A stretch of DNA of 64,000 bases from Dickeya fangzhongdai (GTDB lineage: Bacteria > Pseudomonadota > Gammaproteobacteria > Enterobacterales > Enterobacteriaceae). Both the position numbers and the translations under genes were made by a program. The DNA lies in NCBI RefSeq assembly GCF_002812485.1, contig NZ_CP025003.1, forward strand, positions 434,001 through 498,000, given 5' to 3'. A model generated the notes under the pieces. It was not told the DNA's origin. It did not search any database and worked only from the letters and a program-made list of their open reading frames with translations. The stretch's first letter is position 1. Each line of letters opens with the position of its first letter. Positions 18,859 through 30,496 of this stretch are shown here, piece after piece.

Positions 18859-21714
18859 TTACAGCGCGGCGATGGTGGCCTGTTGTTCCAGCAGCTTGGC
18901 TTTGGCGACCGCGTAACCGTCGCGTTTTTCGCGCTCTTTGGCGACAACCGCTTCCGGCGCGCGCGCGACAAAACCCTCGTTGGACAGCTTGCTGTCGATG
19001 CGGCTGATTTCCAGTTCGAGCTTCGCCACTTCTTTTGCCAGACGATCCAGCTCGGCCACTTTGTCGATCAGACCCGCCATCGGGATCAGCAACTCGGCGC
19101 CATCCACCAGTTTGGTAACGGATACCGGGCCTTTGTCGCCAGCCGGCAGCAGCGTGATGCTCTCCAGACGCGCCAGCGTCTGAATAAAGCCGAGGTTGTC
19201 CTGTACGCGGCGGGCGGCATCGGCGGAGGCATCACGCAGCAGCAGCGTCAGCGGCTTGCTGGGCGCGATGTTCATTTCGGCACGGATGTTGCGCACCGCG
19301 ACGATCGCCTGTTTGATCCACTCCAGATCGTTGAACGCCTGCTCGTCGTCCAGCGCAGCGTCAAAGGCCGGGAACGGCTGCAGCATAATGGTGTCGGCAG
19401 TCACGCCTTTCAGCACTTTCACCCGTTGCCAGATGGTTTCGGTAATGAACGGGATGATCGGGTGCGCCAGACGCAGCAGCGCTTCCAGCACGGTGACCAG
19501 CGTATGGCGGGTGCCGCGCAGTTCGGCTTCGCTGCCGCCGGTCATCACCGGTTTGGTCAGTTCCAGATACCAGTCGCAGAACTGGTTCCAGGTGAACTCG
19601 TACAGCACGTTGGCGGCCAAGTCGAAACGGTAGCCGTCCAGCGCTTCGCGGTAGGTTTTCACCGTGCGGTTGAATTCCGCCAGAATCCAGCGGTCTGCCA
19701 GCGACAGTACTTTCTCCCCACCATTGAAACCGCAATCTTGTTCTTCGGTATTCATCAGTACGAAGCGGCTGGCGTTCCACAGCTTGTTGCAGAAGTTGCG
19801 GTAACCTTCCAGACGTTTCATGTCCCAGTTGATGTCGCGGCCGGTGGAAGCCAGCGCCGCCAGCGTAAAGCGCAGCGCATCGGTGCCGTGCGGCTCGATG
19901 CCGTTCGGGAACTGTTTTTCGGTGCGCTTGCGGATTTTTTCCGCCAACTGCGGCTGCATCATGTTGCCGGTGCGTTTTTCCAGCAACGCTTCCAGCGAAA
20001 TACCGTCCACCATATCCAGCGGGTCAATCACGTTGCCCTTGGATTTGGACATCTTCTGGCCTTCCTCGTCGCGGATCAGGCCGGTCATGTACACGGTGTG
20101 GAACGGCACCTGCGGCTTGCCGTCTTCATCCTTGATGAAGTGCATGGTCAGCATGATCATGCGGGCAATCCAGAAGAAAATGATGTCGAAGCCGCTGACC
20201 ATCACGCTGCTCGGATGGAAGGCTTTCAGCTCCGGCGTCTGCTCCGGCCAGCCCAGGGTGGAGAAGGTCCACAGCCCGGAGGAGAACCAGGTGTCCAGCA
20301 CGTCTTCGTCCTGACGCAGCGCTACATCGGCGCTCAGGTTGTTGTCGCGGCGCACTTCGGCTTCATCGCGGCCGACATACACCTTGCCGTTGTCGTCGTA
20401 CCACGCCGGGATACGGTGACCCCACCACAGCTGGCGGGAGATACACCAGTCCTGAATATCGCGCATCCAACTGAAGTACATGTTTTCGTACTGTTTCGGC
20501 ACGAACTGGATACGGCCGTCTTCCACCGCTTCGACGGCCGGCTTAGCCAGCACGCCGGCGCACACGTACCACTGGTCGGTCAGCATCGGTTCGATAACCA
20601 CGCCGCCGCGGTCGCCGTACGGCACCGTCAGGTCGTGCGCTTTGATTTCTTCCAGCAGGCCCAGTTCGTCAAAGGCGGCCACGACTGCTTTACGGGCGGC
20701 AAAACGTTCCAGCCCGCGGAAAGCGTCCGGAATTTCGCTGCTGTAGGCGGTGCTGGCTTCACCGTTGGTGCTGAAGACTTCCGCTTCCTGACGGATATCG
20801 CCGTCAAAGGTCAGGATGTTGATCATCGGCAACTGATGACGCTTACCGACTTCGTAGTCGTTGAAATCGTGCGCCGGGGTGATCTTCACGCAGCCGGTGC
20901 CTTTTTCCATATCGGCGTGTTCGTCGCCGACGATCGGAATGCGGCGGCCGACCAGCGGCAGGATCAGGAATTTGCCGATCAGATCCTTGTAGCGCGGATC
21001 TTCCGGGTTGACCGCCACGCCGGTATCGCCCAGCACGGTTTCCGGACGGGTGGTGGCGACCACCAGATAGTCGTTGCCGTCAGCGGTTTTGGCGCCGTCC
21101 GCCAGCGGGTAGCGCAGGTGCCACATTGAGCCTTTGACGTCGCGGTTTTCCACTTCCAGATCGGAAATGGCGGTGCGCAGTTTCGGGTCCCAGTTCACCA
21201 GGCGTTTGCCGCGGTAGATCAGGTCTTCTTTATACAGACGGACGAACACTTCCTTCACCGCGTTGGACAAGCCGTCGTCCATGGTGAAACGCTCGCGATC
21301 CCAGTCTACCGAGTTGCCCAGACGGCGCATCTGACGGGTAATGGTGCCGCCGGATTCCGCCTTCCACTGCCAGATTTTATCGATGAACGCTTCACGGCCG
21401 TAATCGTGGCGGGTTTTGCCCTCTTCGGCGGCGATCTTGCGCTCCACTACCATCTGGGTGGCGATACCGGCGTGGTCGGTCCCGGCCTGCCACAGGGTGT
21501 TTTTACCCTGCATGCGCTGGTAGCGGATCATCGTATCCATAATGGTTTGCTGGAAAGCATGACCCATGTGCAGGCTGCCGGTGACGTTGGGCGGCGGGAT
21601 CATGATGCTGAAGCTTTCCTGGCTGGTGTCGCCGTTGGGCTTGAAGTAGCCCTGTTTTTCCCAGTGCTCGTACAGCGGCTGCTCAATGTCGTGCGGGTTG
21701 TATGTCTTTTCCAT
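18859..21714 (-). CDS. valS: Valyl-tRNA synthetase
   Basis: A 951-residue class I synthetase that charges tRNA-Val. I start at [18 protein letters not shown] (21714), as in E. coli; three extra upstream codons are possible but unneeded. [14 protein letters not shown] is the HIGH motif and [11 protein letters not shown] is KMSKS. The editing domain lies between ([12 protein letters not shown]), and a C-terminal coiled coil of Lys/Glu-rich helices binds tRNA. holC ends 13 bases upstream, the usual enterobacterial linkage. Confidence 0.98.
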   Translation of the reverse strand: MEKTYNPHDIEQPLYEHWEKQGYFKPNGDTSQESFSIMIPPPNVTGSLHMGHAFQQTIMDTMIRYQRMQGKNTLWQAGTDHAGIATQMVVERKIAAEEGKTRHDYGREAFIDKIWQWKAESGGTITRQMRRLGNSVDWDRERFTMDDGLSNAVKEVFVRLYKEDLIYRGKRLVNWDPKLRTAISDLEVENRDVKGSMWHLRYPLADGAKTADGNDYLVVATTRPETVLGDTGVAVNPEDPRYKDLIGKFLILPLVGRRIPIVGDEHADMEKGTGCVKITPAHDFNDYEVGKRHQLPMINILTFDGDIRQEAEVFSTNGEASTAYSSEIPDAFRGLERFAARKAVVAAFDELGLLEEIKAHDLTVPYGDRGGVVIEPMLTDQWYVCAGVLAKPAVEAVEDGRIQFVPKQYENMYFSWMRDIQDWCISRQLWWGHRIPAWYDDNGKVYVGRDEAEVRRDNNLSADVALRQDEDVLDTWFSSGLWTFSTLGWPEQTPELKAFHPSSVMVSGFDIIFFWIARMIMLTMHFIKDEDGKPQVPFHTVYMTGLIRDEEGQKMSKSKGNVIDPLDMVDGISLEALLEKRTGNMMQPQLAEKIRKRTEKQFPNGIEPHGTDALRFTLAALASTGRDINWDMKRLEGYRNFCNKLWNASRFVLMNTEEQDCGFNGGEKVLSLADRWILAEFNRTVKTYREALDGYRFDLAANVLYEFTWNQFCDWYLELTKPVMTGGSEAELRGTRHTLVTVLEALLRLAHPIIPFITETIWQRVKVLKGVTADTIMLQPFPAFDAALDDEQAFNDLEWIKQAIVAVRNIRAEMNIAPSKPLTLLLRDASADAARRVQDNLGFIQTLARLESITLLPAGDKGPVSVTKLVDGAELLIPMAGLIDKVAELDRLAKEVAKLELEISRIDSKLSNEGFVARAPEAVVAKEREKRDGYAVAKAKLLEQQATIAAL

Positions 21715-21727
21715 TATGCTCAAAAAG

Positions 21728-22195
21728 TCAGTGAGTTGGCGGCGTCGCCGTGGTCAATTGGAAGCCGACGCTGCGATAGGCCTTGTAGCGGTCGCGCGCC
21801 AACTGTTTCAGAGATTCTTCGTAAGGGACGAAGTCTATCACTTCATGGAAAGCGGTGGCAAAATCTGCGAACTGCGGCTGCAGGCTGATCAGCACGTCGC
21901 GCGGCGCGTTGCCGCGCTTCTGCGGCCATGCCAGTTCCACCGGCGCGCCCTGTCGCGGCCCTTCTCCCGCCAGATTATGCGGCACGAACGCGTGAGGTTC
22001 GCGTTGCCACAACGCCTCGTCCAGCCTTAATGCCTGCTGCTCGTCCTCGCAGGCGATCAGCACTCGCTGGCCGGCACGCCAGCGCGCCGCCGCCAGGGAG
22101 CAGGCCAGCGCCTCGCAGGCGTTCAGTTCGCCGCTGGGGTGATCGTGATCAATAAGGCTTTCATGATCAATAAGATAGAAGGTCGCGTTTTTCAT
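21728..22195 (-). CDS. holC: DNA polymerase III chi subunit
   Basis: I start at [13 protein letters not shown] (22195), as in E. coli, giving 155 residues; an open frame to 22246 has no support. Conserved blocks include [31 protein letters not shown] and [10 protein letters not shown]. Chi links the clamp loader to single-strand binding protein through psi. It sits between pepA and valS, as in E. coli, slightly longer because of an insertion around residues 11-19. Confidence 0.97.
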   Translation of the reverse strand: MKNATFYLIDHESLIDHDHPSGELNACEALACSLAAARWRAGQRVLIACEDEQQALRLDEALWQREPHAFVPHNLAGEGPRQGAPVELAWPQKRGNAPRDVLISLQPQFADFATAFHEVIDFVPYEESLKQLARDRYKAYRSVGFQLTTATPPTH

Positions 22196-22236
22196 GGTGC
22201 TCCGCATACCGATGAGGGTCACAGACAGAATAACAA

Positions 22237-22256
22237 ATCCCCGCAAGCGCGGGGAT
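22237..22256 (-). terminator. Hairpin between pepA and holC
   Basis: ATCCCCGC, loop AAGC, GCGGGGAT: a tight 8-bp stem 53 bases past the pepA stop. On the minus strand it is followed by TTGTTATT. Confidence 0.7.
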
Positions 22257-22309
22257 CAGGCCGGAAGGGGATGAATGCGCCACCGGCCAGCGGTGGCGAT
22301 TGCCGATGG

Positions 22310-24001
<1,692 letters not shown>

Positions 24002-24023
24002 TTAGCTACGAAGGTTGCCACAA

Positions 24024-24095
24024 ATGAGTGTAAATGGCGAGTTAGCGAAAAAACTATCGACTTTCCTGCAAAAATACAAGTTTTCACAGGCGTAA
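24024..24095 (+). CDS. Possible 23-codon ORF before lptF
   Basis: In the 283-base gap between the divergent pepA and lptF genes, an ATG at 24024 behind AAGG opens a 23-codon frame (MSVNGELAKKLSTFLQKYKF, then SQA) that stops seven bases before the lptF start. It could be a small protein or a leader coupling ribosomes to lptF. Nothing else supports it. The rest of the gap should hold the two divergent promoters. Confidence 0.25.
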   Translation: MSVNGELAKKLSTFLQKYKFSQA

Positions 24096-24101
24096 TTAAG
24101 C

Positions 24102-25220
24102 GTGATCATCATTCGATATCTGGTACGGGAAACCTTTAAGAGCCAGGTGGCCATTCTGTTTGTCCTGTTGCTGATTTTTTTCTGTCAGAAACTGGTGCGG
24201 ATATTGGGCGCTGCCGTGGACGGCGACATCCCGACGAATCTGGTTTTGTCCCTGCTGGGGTTGGGCGTGCCTGCGATGGCGCAACTGATTCTGCCGTTGA
24301 GTCTGTTCCTCGGGCTGCTGATGACCTTCGGGCGGCTCTATGCTGAAAGCGAAATCACCGTCATGCATGCCTGCGGGCTGAGCAAAGGCGTGTTGCTCAA
24401 GGCCGCGCTGCTGCTGTCGCTGCTGACGGGAGCGCTCGCCGCCGCAAACGTGCTGTGGCTGAGCCCCTGGTCGTCGCGCCATCAGGATGAAGTGCTGGCG
24501 GAGGCGCGCGCCAACCCGGGCATGGCGTCGCTGGCGGAAGGCCAGTTCCAGCAGACGCAGGACGGCAACTCGGTGTTGTTCGTCGGCAAGGCGAACGGCA
24601 GTGATTTTGAGCGGGTGTTCCTGGCGCAATTGCATCCGCGCGAGAACTCCCGACCGTCGGTGGTCGTGGCGGAGAGCGGCACGGTTGCGGCACGCAGCGA
24701 CGGTTCCCAGGTGGTGACGCTGAACAAGGGCACCCGCTATGAAGGCACGGCGATGCTGCGCGATTTTCGCATTACCGATTTCATCGATTATCAGGCGATT
24801 ATCGGTTACCAGCCGGTCGCGCTCGATCCGAATAACGTCGATCAGATGGATATGCAAACGCTGTGGCGTTCGTCGGATATCGCCGCCCGAGCCGAGTTTC
24901 ACTGGCGGTTGACGCTAATTCTGTCGGTGTTGGTGATGGCTATCATGGTGGTGCCGCTGAGCGTGGTTAACCCGCGTCAGGGCCGGGTACTGAGCATGTT
25001 GCCCGCCATGTTGCTGTATCTGGTGTTCTTCCTGTTGCAGAGTTCGCTACGTTCCAACGCCGGCAAAGGTAAGCTTGACCCGATGATGTGGATGTGGCTG
25101 ACCAATCTGGCCTATCTTTCGTTTGCCATCATCCTGAACCTGTGGGACAGCGTGCCGGCGCGTAAAATTCGCGCCAGCCTGAAATCGGGCAATCGTCAGA
25201 AAATAAAAGGAGCGGCCTGA
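24102..25220 (+). CDS. lptF: LPS export permease LptF
   Basis: A 372-residue inner-membrane protein that, with LptG and the LptB ATPase, extracts lipopolysaccharide from the membrane. It starts at GTG (24102) as MIIIRYLVRETFKSQ, matching E. coli. The YjgP/YjgQ fold is complete: three membrane helices, a periplasmic beta-jellyroll (about 135-265) and three more helices with VPLSVVNPRQGRVLSMLPA. lptG follows after one base, so the two are co-translated. Confidence 0.97.
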   Translation: MIIIRYLVRETFKSQVAILFVLLLIFFCQKLVRILGAAVDGDIPTNLVLSLLGLGVPAMAQLILPLSLFLGLLMTFGRLYAESEITVMHACGLSKGVLLKAALLLSLLTGALAAANVLWLSPWSSRHQDEVLAEARANPGMASLAEGQFQQTQDGNSVLFVGKANGSDFERVFLAQLHPRENSRPSVVVAESGTVAARSDGSQVVTLNKGTRYEGTAMLRDFRITDFIDYQAIIGYQPVALDPNNVDQMDMQTLWRSSDIAARAEFHWRLTLILSVLVMAIMVVPLSVVNPRQGRVLSMLPAMLLYLVFFLLQSSLRSNAGKGKLDPMMWMWLTNLAYLSFAIILNLWDSVPARKIRASLKSGNRQKIKGAA

Positions 25221-25221
25221 G

Positions 25222-26292
25222 ATGTTTCGCGTACTGGACCGCTATATCGGTAAAACCATTTTCAACACCATCATGATGACGTTATTCATGCTGGTGTCGC
25301 TCTCCGGCATCATCAAATTTGTCGATCAGTTACGCAAAGTCGGGCAGGGCGGTTACTCGGTGATGGGCGCCGGGCTGTATACTTTGCTCAGCGTGCCGAA
25401 AGATATTGAGATTTTCTTCCCGATGGCCGCGTTGCTGGGTGCCCTGCTCGGGCTTGGCACACTGGCGACCCGCAGTGAACTGGTGGTGATGCAGGCTTCC
25501 GGCTTTACCCGTTTACAGATTGCCGCCGCGGTGATGAAAACCGCTATTCCGCTGGTGCTGCTGACTATGGCGATTGGTGAATGGCTGGCGCCGGCGGGCG
25601 AGCAGATGGCCCGCAATTACCGTTCCCAGATGATGTACGGCGGCTCGATGTTATCAACCCAGGGCGGGTTATGGGCCAAAGACGGCAATGATTTTGTCTA
25701 CATCCAGCGGGTGGCGGGAGAAAACGAGCTGGCCGGGGTCAATATCTACCACTTCGACAAACAGAGCAAACTGTTATCGATACGCTATGCGTCGTCGGCG
25801 GTGTATGAGAACGGCGCCTGGAAACTGTCGCAGGTGGAAGAATCCGACCTGCGCGACAACAAGCAGATTGGCGGCAGCCAGACGGTGAGTGGAGAGTGGA
25901 AAACTAACCTGACGCCGGACAAGCTCGGCGTGGTGGCGCTGGATCCGGATGCGTTATCGATCCGCGGTCTGTTCGACTATATCAACTACCTGCACCAGAG
26001 CGGCCAGGAAGCGAGCCGCTATCAGCTCAATATGTGGAGTAAGCTGTTTGCCCCGCTGTCGGTGGCGGTGATGATGTTGATGGCGCTGTCATTTATTTTC
26101 GGTCCGCTACGCAGCGTGCCGGCTGGTGTGCGTATCATCATCGGCATCAGTTTTGGCTTTATGTTCTACGTGCTGGATCAGATCTTCGGCCCGCTCAGTC
26201 TGGTGTACCACATTCCACCGGTGCTGGGCGCTCTGTTGCCGAGTGCGTTGTTCCTGTGTATCAGCATCACGCTGCTGCTGAAACGGCGCTGA
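25222..26292 (+). CDS. lptG: LPS export permease LptG
   Basis: A 356-residue partner of LptF with the same layout: six membrane helices around a periplasmic beta-jellyroll. It starts MFRVLDRYIGKTIFNTI with conserved YIGK. The segment FFPMAALLGALLGLGTLA is the characteristic helix 2. Length agrees with E. coli. An AGGAGCGGCCTGAG stretch gives the ribosome site inside lptF. A terminator lies 16 bases after the stop. Confidence 0.97.
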   Translation: MFRVLDRYIGKTIFNTIMMTLFMLVSLSGIIKFVDQLRKVGQGGYSVMGAGLYTLLSVPKDIEIFFPMAALLGALLGLGTLATRSELVVMQASGFTRLQIAAAVMKTAIPLVLLTMAIGEWLAPAGEQMARNYRSQMMYGGSMLSTQGGLWAKDGNDFVYIQRVAGENELAGVNIYHFDKQSKLLSIRYASSAVYENGAWKLSQVEESDLRDNKQIGGSQTVSGEWKTNLTPDKLGVVALDPDALSIRGLFDYINYLHQSGQEASRYQLNMWSKLFAPLSVAVMMLMALSFIFGPLRSVPAGVRIIIGISFGFMFYVLDQIFGPLSLVYHIPPVLGALLPSALFLCISITLLLKRR

Positions 26293-26307
26293 TTCACCTT
26301 TTCCACC

Positions 26308-26340
26308 AAACGGGCGGGCCTGCGGTTCGCCCGTTTTTTT
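26308..26340 (+). terminator. Terminator after lptFG
   Basis: AAACGGGCG and CGCCCGTTT form a 9-bp stem followed by a long T run ending at 26340. Confidence 0.85.
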
Positions 26341-26482
26341 ATCAGACTACTCTGCCATCCACCGATATCGTCCCGACAACGGCGATTTTTTCAGCGCTCG
26401 CAACGCCATACGACGGATTGGGGTTGCGCCGGGCCCGCACCACGGTATAATCCACCACGTTTTCCGCAAAGTACTACTTCGT

Positions 26483-26567
26483 GCCGAAGTGGCGAAATCG
26501 GTAGACGCAGTTGATTCAAAATCAACCGTAGAAATACGTGCCGGTTCGAGTCCGGCCTTCGGCACCA
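26483..26567 (+). tRNA. leuX: tRNA-Leu (anticodon CAA)
   Basis: An 85-base class II tRNA. Acceptor GCCGAAG pairs with CTTCGGC before ACCA. The anticodon loop TTCAAAA carries CAA. There is a variable arm around 26526-26538, and the T loop TTCGAGT sits between CCGG and CCGG arms. CCA is encoded. This is the leuX gene in the position it holds in E. coli (downstream of lptG), a frequent integration site for P4-type islands. The integrase gene starts 219 bases downstream. Confidence 0.97.
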
Positions 26568-26668
26568 AAATTCAAAAATCAAGCCACCTTCGGGTGGCTT
26601 TTTTTGTGTCCGCTATCGTCCAGTAACTTCCATATGTAATTGTTAAATAAAAATTTAATCTAATTTTA
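26550..26668. repeat. attL: leuX 3' end and downstream sequence, repeated at 39012
   Basis: From the T arm of leuX through its terminator and into the AT-rich sequence beyond, this stretch is repeated in the same orientation at 39012-39125 with scattered mismatches and one missing G in the tRNA part. It marks the left end of the island. The match runs far past the short tRNA core usually shared by att sites. Confidence 0.85.
26581..26605 (+). terminator. leuX terminator
   Basis: AAGCCACC, loop TTCG, GGTGGCTT followed by TTTTTG, 13 bases after the tRNA. Confidence 0.93.
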
Positions 26669-26734
26669 TTGTCTGTGTGGATTGTGCGTTTTTTCCACAA
26701 TGGTCTTTTTGCATCCGTTGTAATCCAGAAGTTG

Positions 26735-26756
26735 TTGGGGGCATAATGGGGGGCAT
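26735..26756. repeat. G-tract motif near attL, similar to one near attR
   Basis: Two G runs, each followed by CAT, form TGGGGGCATAATGGGGGGCA. A similar GGGGGCATAAAAGGGGGCA motif lies at 38934-38952, just inside attR, and GTGCCCCC (opposite orientation) at 26777. Such repeats near both ends may be arm-type binding sites for the integrase or its excision factor. This is inference. Confidence 0.45.
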
Positions 26757-26786
26757 CTCCACTTCGATAAGATATGTGCCCCCAAA

Positions 26787-28037
26787 ATGAAGCTCAATGC
26801 CCGTCAGGTCGAGACTGCCAAGCCCAAAGAGAAAACCTACAAGATGGCGGATGGGGGCGGCTTATACCTTGAGATTACCCCACGCGGTTCAAAATACTGG
26901 CGCATGAAGTATCGGCGTCCAGATGACAAGAAAGAAGATCGGCTGGCTTTTGGTGTTTGGCCGACAGTCACCCTGGCTGAGGCTCGCGCTAAACGTGATG
27001 AAGCTAAAAAGCTGCTGGTGCAAGGTATTGACCCAAAGGCTGAACAAAAAGAGGCACAGGCTGAAACTGCGGGGGCGTATACCTTTGAGACTATCGCCCG
27101 GCAGTGGCACGCCAGCAACAAGCGCTGGGGCGATTATCACCGCGCACGGGTGATGCGTTATCTTGAACTGTACATTTTTCCGCATATTGGCACGGCAGAT
27201 ATCCGTAAACTCAAAACCAGCCATCTGTTAGCGCCGATAAAAGCGGTGGATGCCAGCGGCAAGCACGATGTAGCACAACGCCTGCAACAGCGTGTTACGG
27301 CGATTATGCGCTATGCCGTGCAGAACGATTATATTGACTCTAACCCGGCCAGTGACATGAGCGGGGCATTAACGACGACGAAAGCACGACACTATCCCGC
27401 ATTGCCGCCGGAACGTCTTCATGAGTTCCTGTCACGGCTTGCTGCTTATCGTGGCCGCCAGATGACACGTATCGCAGTCGAACTCACGTTGCTGACGTTT
27501 GTACGTTCCAGCGAACTTCGTTTTGCCCAATGGCGCGAGTTTGATTTTGATAAGGCTTACTGGCGGGTTCCGGCACAGCGAGAAGCGATCAAAGGTGTGC
27601 GTTACTCCTATCGTGGCATGAAGATGAAGGAAGAGCACATCGTGCCGCTCAGTCGTCAGGCTGTAGCGCTGCTGGAGCAGTTAAAGGCAATTAGCGGCGA
27701 CAGCAAATGCCTTTTCCCAGGTGATCATGACCCGGAAAAAGTGATGAGCGAAAACACAGTCAATAACGCGCTGCGAGCGATGGGTTATGACACGCAAACC
27801 GAAGTTTGCGGACACGGTTTCAGAACGATGGCGCGAGGCGCGTTAGGGGAATCTGGCCTGTGGAGTGACGACGCGATAGAGCGTCAGCTAAGTCATTCTG
27901 AGCGGAATAATGTCCGGGCGGCTTATACTCACACTTCTGAGTATCTGGATGAACGTCGCTTGATGGTGCAGTGGTGGGCGGATTATCTTGATGCTAATAA
28001 AATAGCTGAAGTGACACCATTCGATTTTGCGAAATAA
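26787..28037 (+). CDS. P4-type tyrosine integrase
   Basis: A 416-residue tyrosine recombinase. Residues 1-90 form the DUF4102 N-terminal domain of P4-like integrases (DGGGLYLEITPRGSKYW). A core-binding domain follows (about 98-185), then the catalytic domain with Arg240 (FVRSSELR), the H..R box in HGFRTMARG, a later HSERNNVRAAY histidine, and the nucleophile Tyr380. It lies directly downstream of leuX, reading away from it, as usual for tRNA-borne islands, and should insert at and excise from the leuX 3' end. Confidence 0.95.
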   Translation: MKLNARQVETAKPKEKTYKMADGGGLYLEITPRGSKYWRMKYRRPDDKKEDRLAFGVWPTVTLAEARAKRDEAKKLLVQGIDPKAEQKEAQAETAGAYTFETIARQWHASNKRWGDYHRARVMRYLELYIFPHIGTADIRKLKTSHLLAPIKAVDASGKHDVAQRLQQRVTAIMRYAVQNDYIDSNPASDMSGALTTTKARHYPALPPERLHEFLSRLAAYRGRQMTRIAVELTLLTFVRSSELRFAQWREFDFDKAYWRVPAQREAIKGVRYSYRGMKMKEEHIVPLSRQAVALLEQLKAISGDSKCLFPGDHDPEKVMSENTVNNALRAMGYDTQTEVCGHGFRTMARGALGESGLWSDDAIERQLSHSERNNVRAAYTHTSEYLDERRLMVQWWADYLDANKIAEVTPFDFAK

Positions 28038-28099
28038 TTATTATTGCAAGGGCAATATTATCAATCTCGCTATTAATAAAATAACGAGATTGAGTATTT

Positions 28100-30496
28100 T
28101 TAATAGGTGTTAAATATTGACTTTAGTTCATCCCACTCGACTCGGTATTTTAACATGAAGGGGAGTTTTCCTTTGAATTTTTCCATTTTTTCAATGTACT
28201 TTTTGAGATTTTTTGCAGATTTACTTCTGCCGTTCAGTAATGTATCACGGTAACTATTGTTTTCCACATTACCTATAGCGCTCGAAATCCATTTAAATGA
28301 TTCTGAGAACTCATGTTCATTGATGAACTCTATATCAAGTAGGTTCATTTTTTGAATCCATAATAGTGCTGTGATATGTATTATATTTCTTTCGGCAGTT
28401 AGGTTTTTGGATGATTTAGCCCATGTAAATGCTGTATTTAACTCTCTTATTCTATTATTTATTTCGGCAATAAGGTTATTGCCTTGATAAATGTTATAAT
28501 AGGCTTTTGCTTTCTGAACATAAAAATCAGGTTCTTGCCCTTCAATTTCTTGAAGACGGTTGTATAAGTCAATTATAATATCTGCGGCACCTCTATCACC
28601 TTCTGTAAAAATATGGTTTAAATTATCAAACTTTCTTATCGAGGTTGCTAGGCTTTTATCTTTTGGATAAGTGTTTTTAAGGAATCTAATTAAGTTATCA
28701 ACGCACCAATCCTTTCCTTTATTACGATAAAACTCCCTTAATAAAGCAACTACCCAACTTGACGCGTAAGAAGTTATTTTGAAACTAGTGTGATCATATT
28801 TCTCTTCATTTTTTATTCTCTCAATTTCAAGATATGGGCTATGCTGGTTAGTAATTCCTTTTGTCTTATTTATATTAAAGCCACCAGTTATTATTTCCTG
28901 TCCCGTGATACTGTATTTTGTGGCGATGGTACATAAACAAATATAAAGTTCTTCACTGGCATCTATTCTTTTTAAATAATTATTTTCACCAAGTACTTGA
29001 TAGACGTTGAATATTTTTTCGAGTAAATACTTTCCTGTGGTAAATGTAGGAAGGCTGACCTTTATAGCCCCCTCGTTGATTTTCAATACCTCATTTTCTG
29101 ACAGCTTGTTAGATAATGTATATACGACTGTTGAATCGTCAACATCTAAAAAATATTCTTCATCACTATTATTCAGATCAGAACAAAGTAAAATTGATAT
29201 TTTCTTGTTTTTAAAGAATTTTCTCTGTGCCTTAATCCTCTTGAGTAACTCAGCATCTAAGACATTAGAGTCAAAAAATATTATAGAATTTTCCTGTCCA
29301 ATTAGTCTGTTTAATGCGTGATTGTTTAGTTTGTTATTTGAACTAACAATGAATATTTTCCTATCTATTATATTGCTAAGTATACTATAACAAAGTAAAG
29401 TACGACCAGAAACCCTCGTCCCTTTGATAATTGTGATCTCTTTTTCTTGCAACGATCTTGTAATTTCATCTTCTATTTTTCTTTTTCCATAGAAGTACGG
29501 AACTATCAGGCTGTTATACTGTCTTCCATCATTTAGATGTGCTATGCCAGTTAGAAGATATTCTTTATTTTCTATTGGGGATTGTGATAGTTTTTTTATT
29601 TTACATCTGAACTCGTTAAGCTCTGGAGAGTTTCTTGAGGATAATTGATAAGCTGAATTTATTAATGAGTATATTTGTTCATATTTCCCTTCATCAAATA
29701 ATATTATATTGTTAATCCCCATATTTATGAAATCTTGCTCATCAATCTCATCAGGTTTTTCATTTAAAAACATGATGTTTTGTGTCTGTTTTCTTCCAAT
29801 TTGTGAGTGTTGGGCTACAACAAACGCCAGATCAATCTCATCAGTTAAACTACAGCCAATATAAATAATGTTTTTTTCTTTAAAGTCTAATTGCAATAAT
29901 TCAAGCATTCTGCGATTTGATTCTAATGATGTGAGATAATCTGATCTCTTAAAAATCAACCTACTAACTTCATGTCTCATTTCATATTGTATGTCTCCAT
30001 GTATTTTATATAATGTTGGATGATTTTTAGAATCAAATGATAAGTGCTGATCATAAGGTAAGGCTATTTTGTAATCAGAGCAATTTTCAATTGCATCATC
30101 TACATTAAGAGTATAAATGTAAGGCCATCTTATATCTCGTATAAATGCTCTTTGAGGTGTATCCAAAGCAGCTCCATCGAAGCTATCTATAAGATATTTT
30201 CTTCTCTTTTCTTTGTTAACCCAATCATCATTAAAAAAAAGATCGCTAATTTCGCTGAATTTCTTTGATTTTATTTTTTCTTTTTTTTCATCAGATAATT
30301 TTTTTTCTTCAACTATTATTTCAACCATCTTTTTAGCAAATTGTGTGCCTGAAGGGACTTGCTTTCCAGATTTTGTTTGGCATCCAACCGTAAATCCTGA
30401 ACCAATAATAGGTATGAGGTTGTTATTGGTGAAACAGTTTGCTAATAATTCAACAATCTCTTGGCAATCATGTGAATAATAAGAAATTTTACTCAT
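28100..30496 (-). CDS. SIR2-domain protein with P-loop, candidate anti-phage NADase
   Basis: A 798-residue protein, strongly AT-rich and unlike its neighbours in codon use. Residues about 25-285 form a SIR2-like domain: IIGSGFT (31-36) as the NAD-binding glycine loop, TLNVDD with Asn131, KIHGD with His166 and YIGCSLTD (212-219). From about 335 a second domain has IIKGTRVSGRT (357-366), a P-loop variant with Arg where Lys is usual, and a Walker-B-like IIFFDSN (405-411), suggesting a STAND-type or AAA-like NTPase. The C-terminal 350 residues are helical and could be a sensor. SIR2-NTPase proteins of this build are known defence effectors that deplete NAD on phage infection. It is alone on the minus strand, next to the integrase gene and converging with it. 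Domain calls are good; the defence role is inferred. Confidence 0.8.
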   Translation of the reverse strand: MSKISYYSHDCQEIVELLANCFTNNNLIPIIGSGFTVGCQTKSGKQVPSGTQFAKKMVEIIVEEKKLSDEKKEKIKSKKFSEISDLFFNDDWVNKEKRRKYLIDSFDGAALDTPQRAFIRDIRWPYIYTLNVDDAIENCSDYKIALPYDQHLSFDSKNHPTLYKIHGDIQYEMRHEVSRLIFKRSDYLTSLESNRRMLELLQLDFKEKNIIYIGCSLTDEIDLAFVVAQHSQIGRKQTQNIMFLNEKPDEIDEQDFINMGINNIILFDEGKYEQIYSLINSAYQLSSRNSPELNEFRCKIKKLSQSPIENKEYLLTGIAHLNDGRQYNSLIVPYFYGKRKIEDEITRSLQEKEITIIKGTRVSGRTLLCYSILSNIIDRKIFIVSSNNKLNNHALNRLIGQENSIIFFDSNVLDAELLKRIKAQRKFFKNKKISILLCSDLNNSDEEYFLDVDDSTVVYTLSNKLSENEVLKINEGAIKVSLPTFTTGKYLLEKIFNVYQVLGENNYLKRIDASEELYICLCTIATKYSITGQEIITGGFNINKTKGITNQHSPYLEIERIKNEEKYDHTSFKITSYASSWVVALLREFYRNKGKDWCVDNLIRFLKNTYPKDKSLATSIRKFDNLNHIFTEGDRGAADIIIDLYNRLQEIEGQEPDFYVQKAKAYYNIYQGNNLIAEINNRIRELNTAFTWAKSSKNLTAERNIIHITALLWIQKMNLLDIEFINEHEFSESFKWISSAIGNVENNSYRDTLLNGRSKSAKNLKKYIEKMEKFKGKLPFMLKYRVEWDELKSIFNTY

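Noticed and set aside
18883..21129. A 748-codon open frame antisense to valS
   Set aside because: It mirrors valS in a GC-rich gene with biased third positions, has low-complexity His/Gln/Arg-rich translation and no ribosome site. Similar long antisense frames occur opposite pyrB, the PTS gene, the chemoreceptor and pepA.
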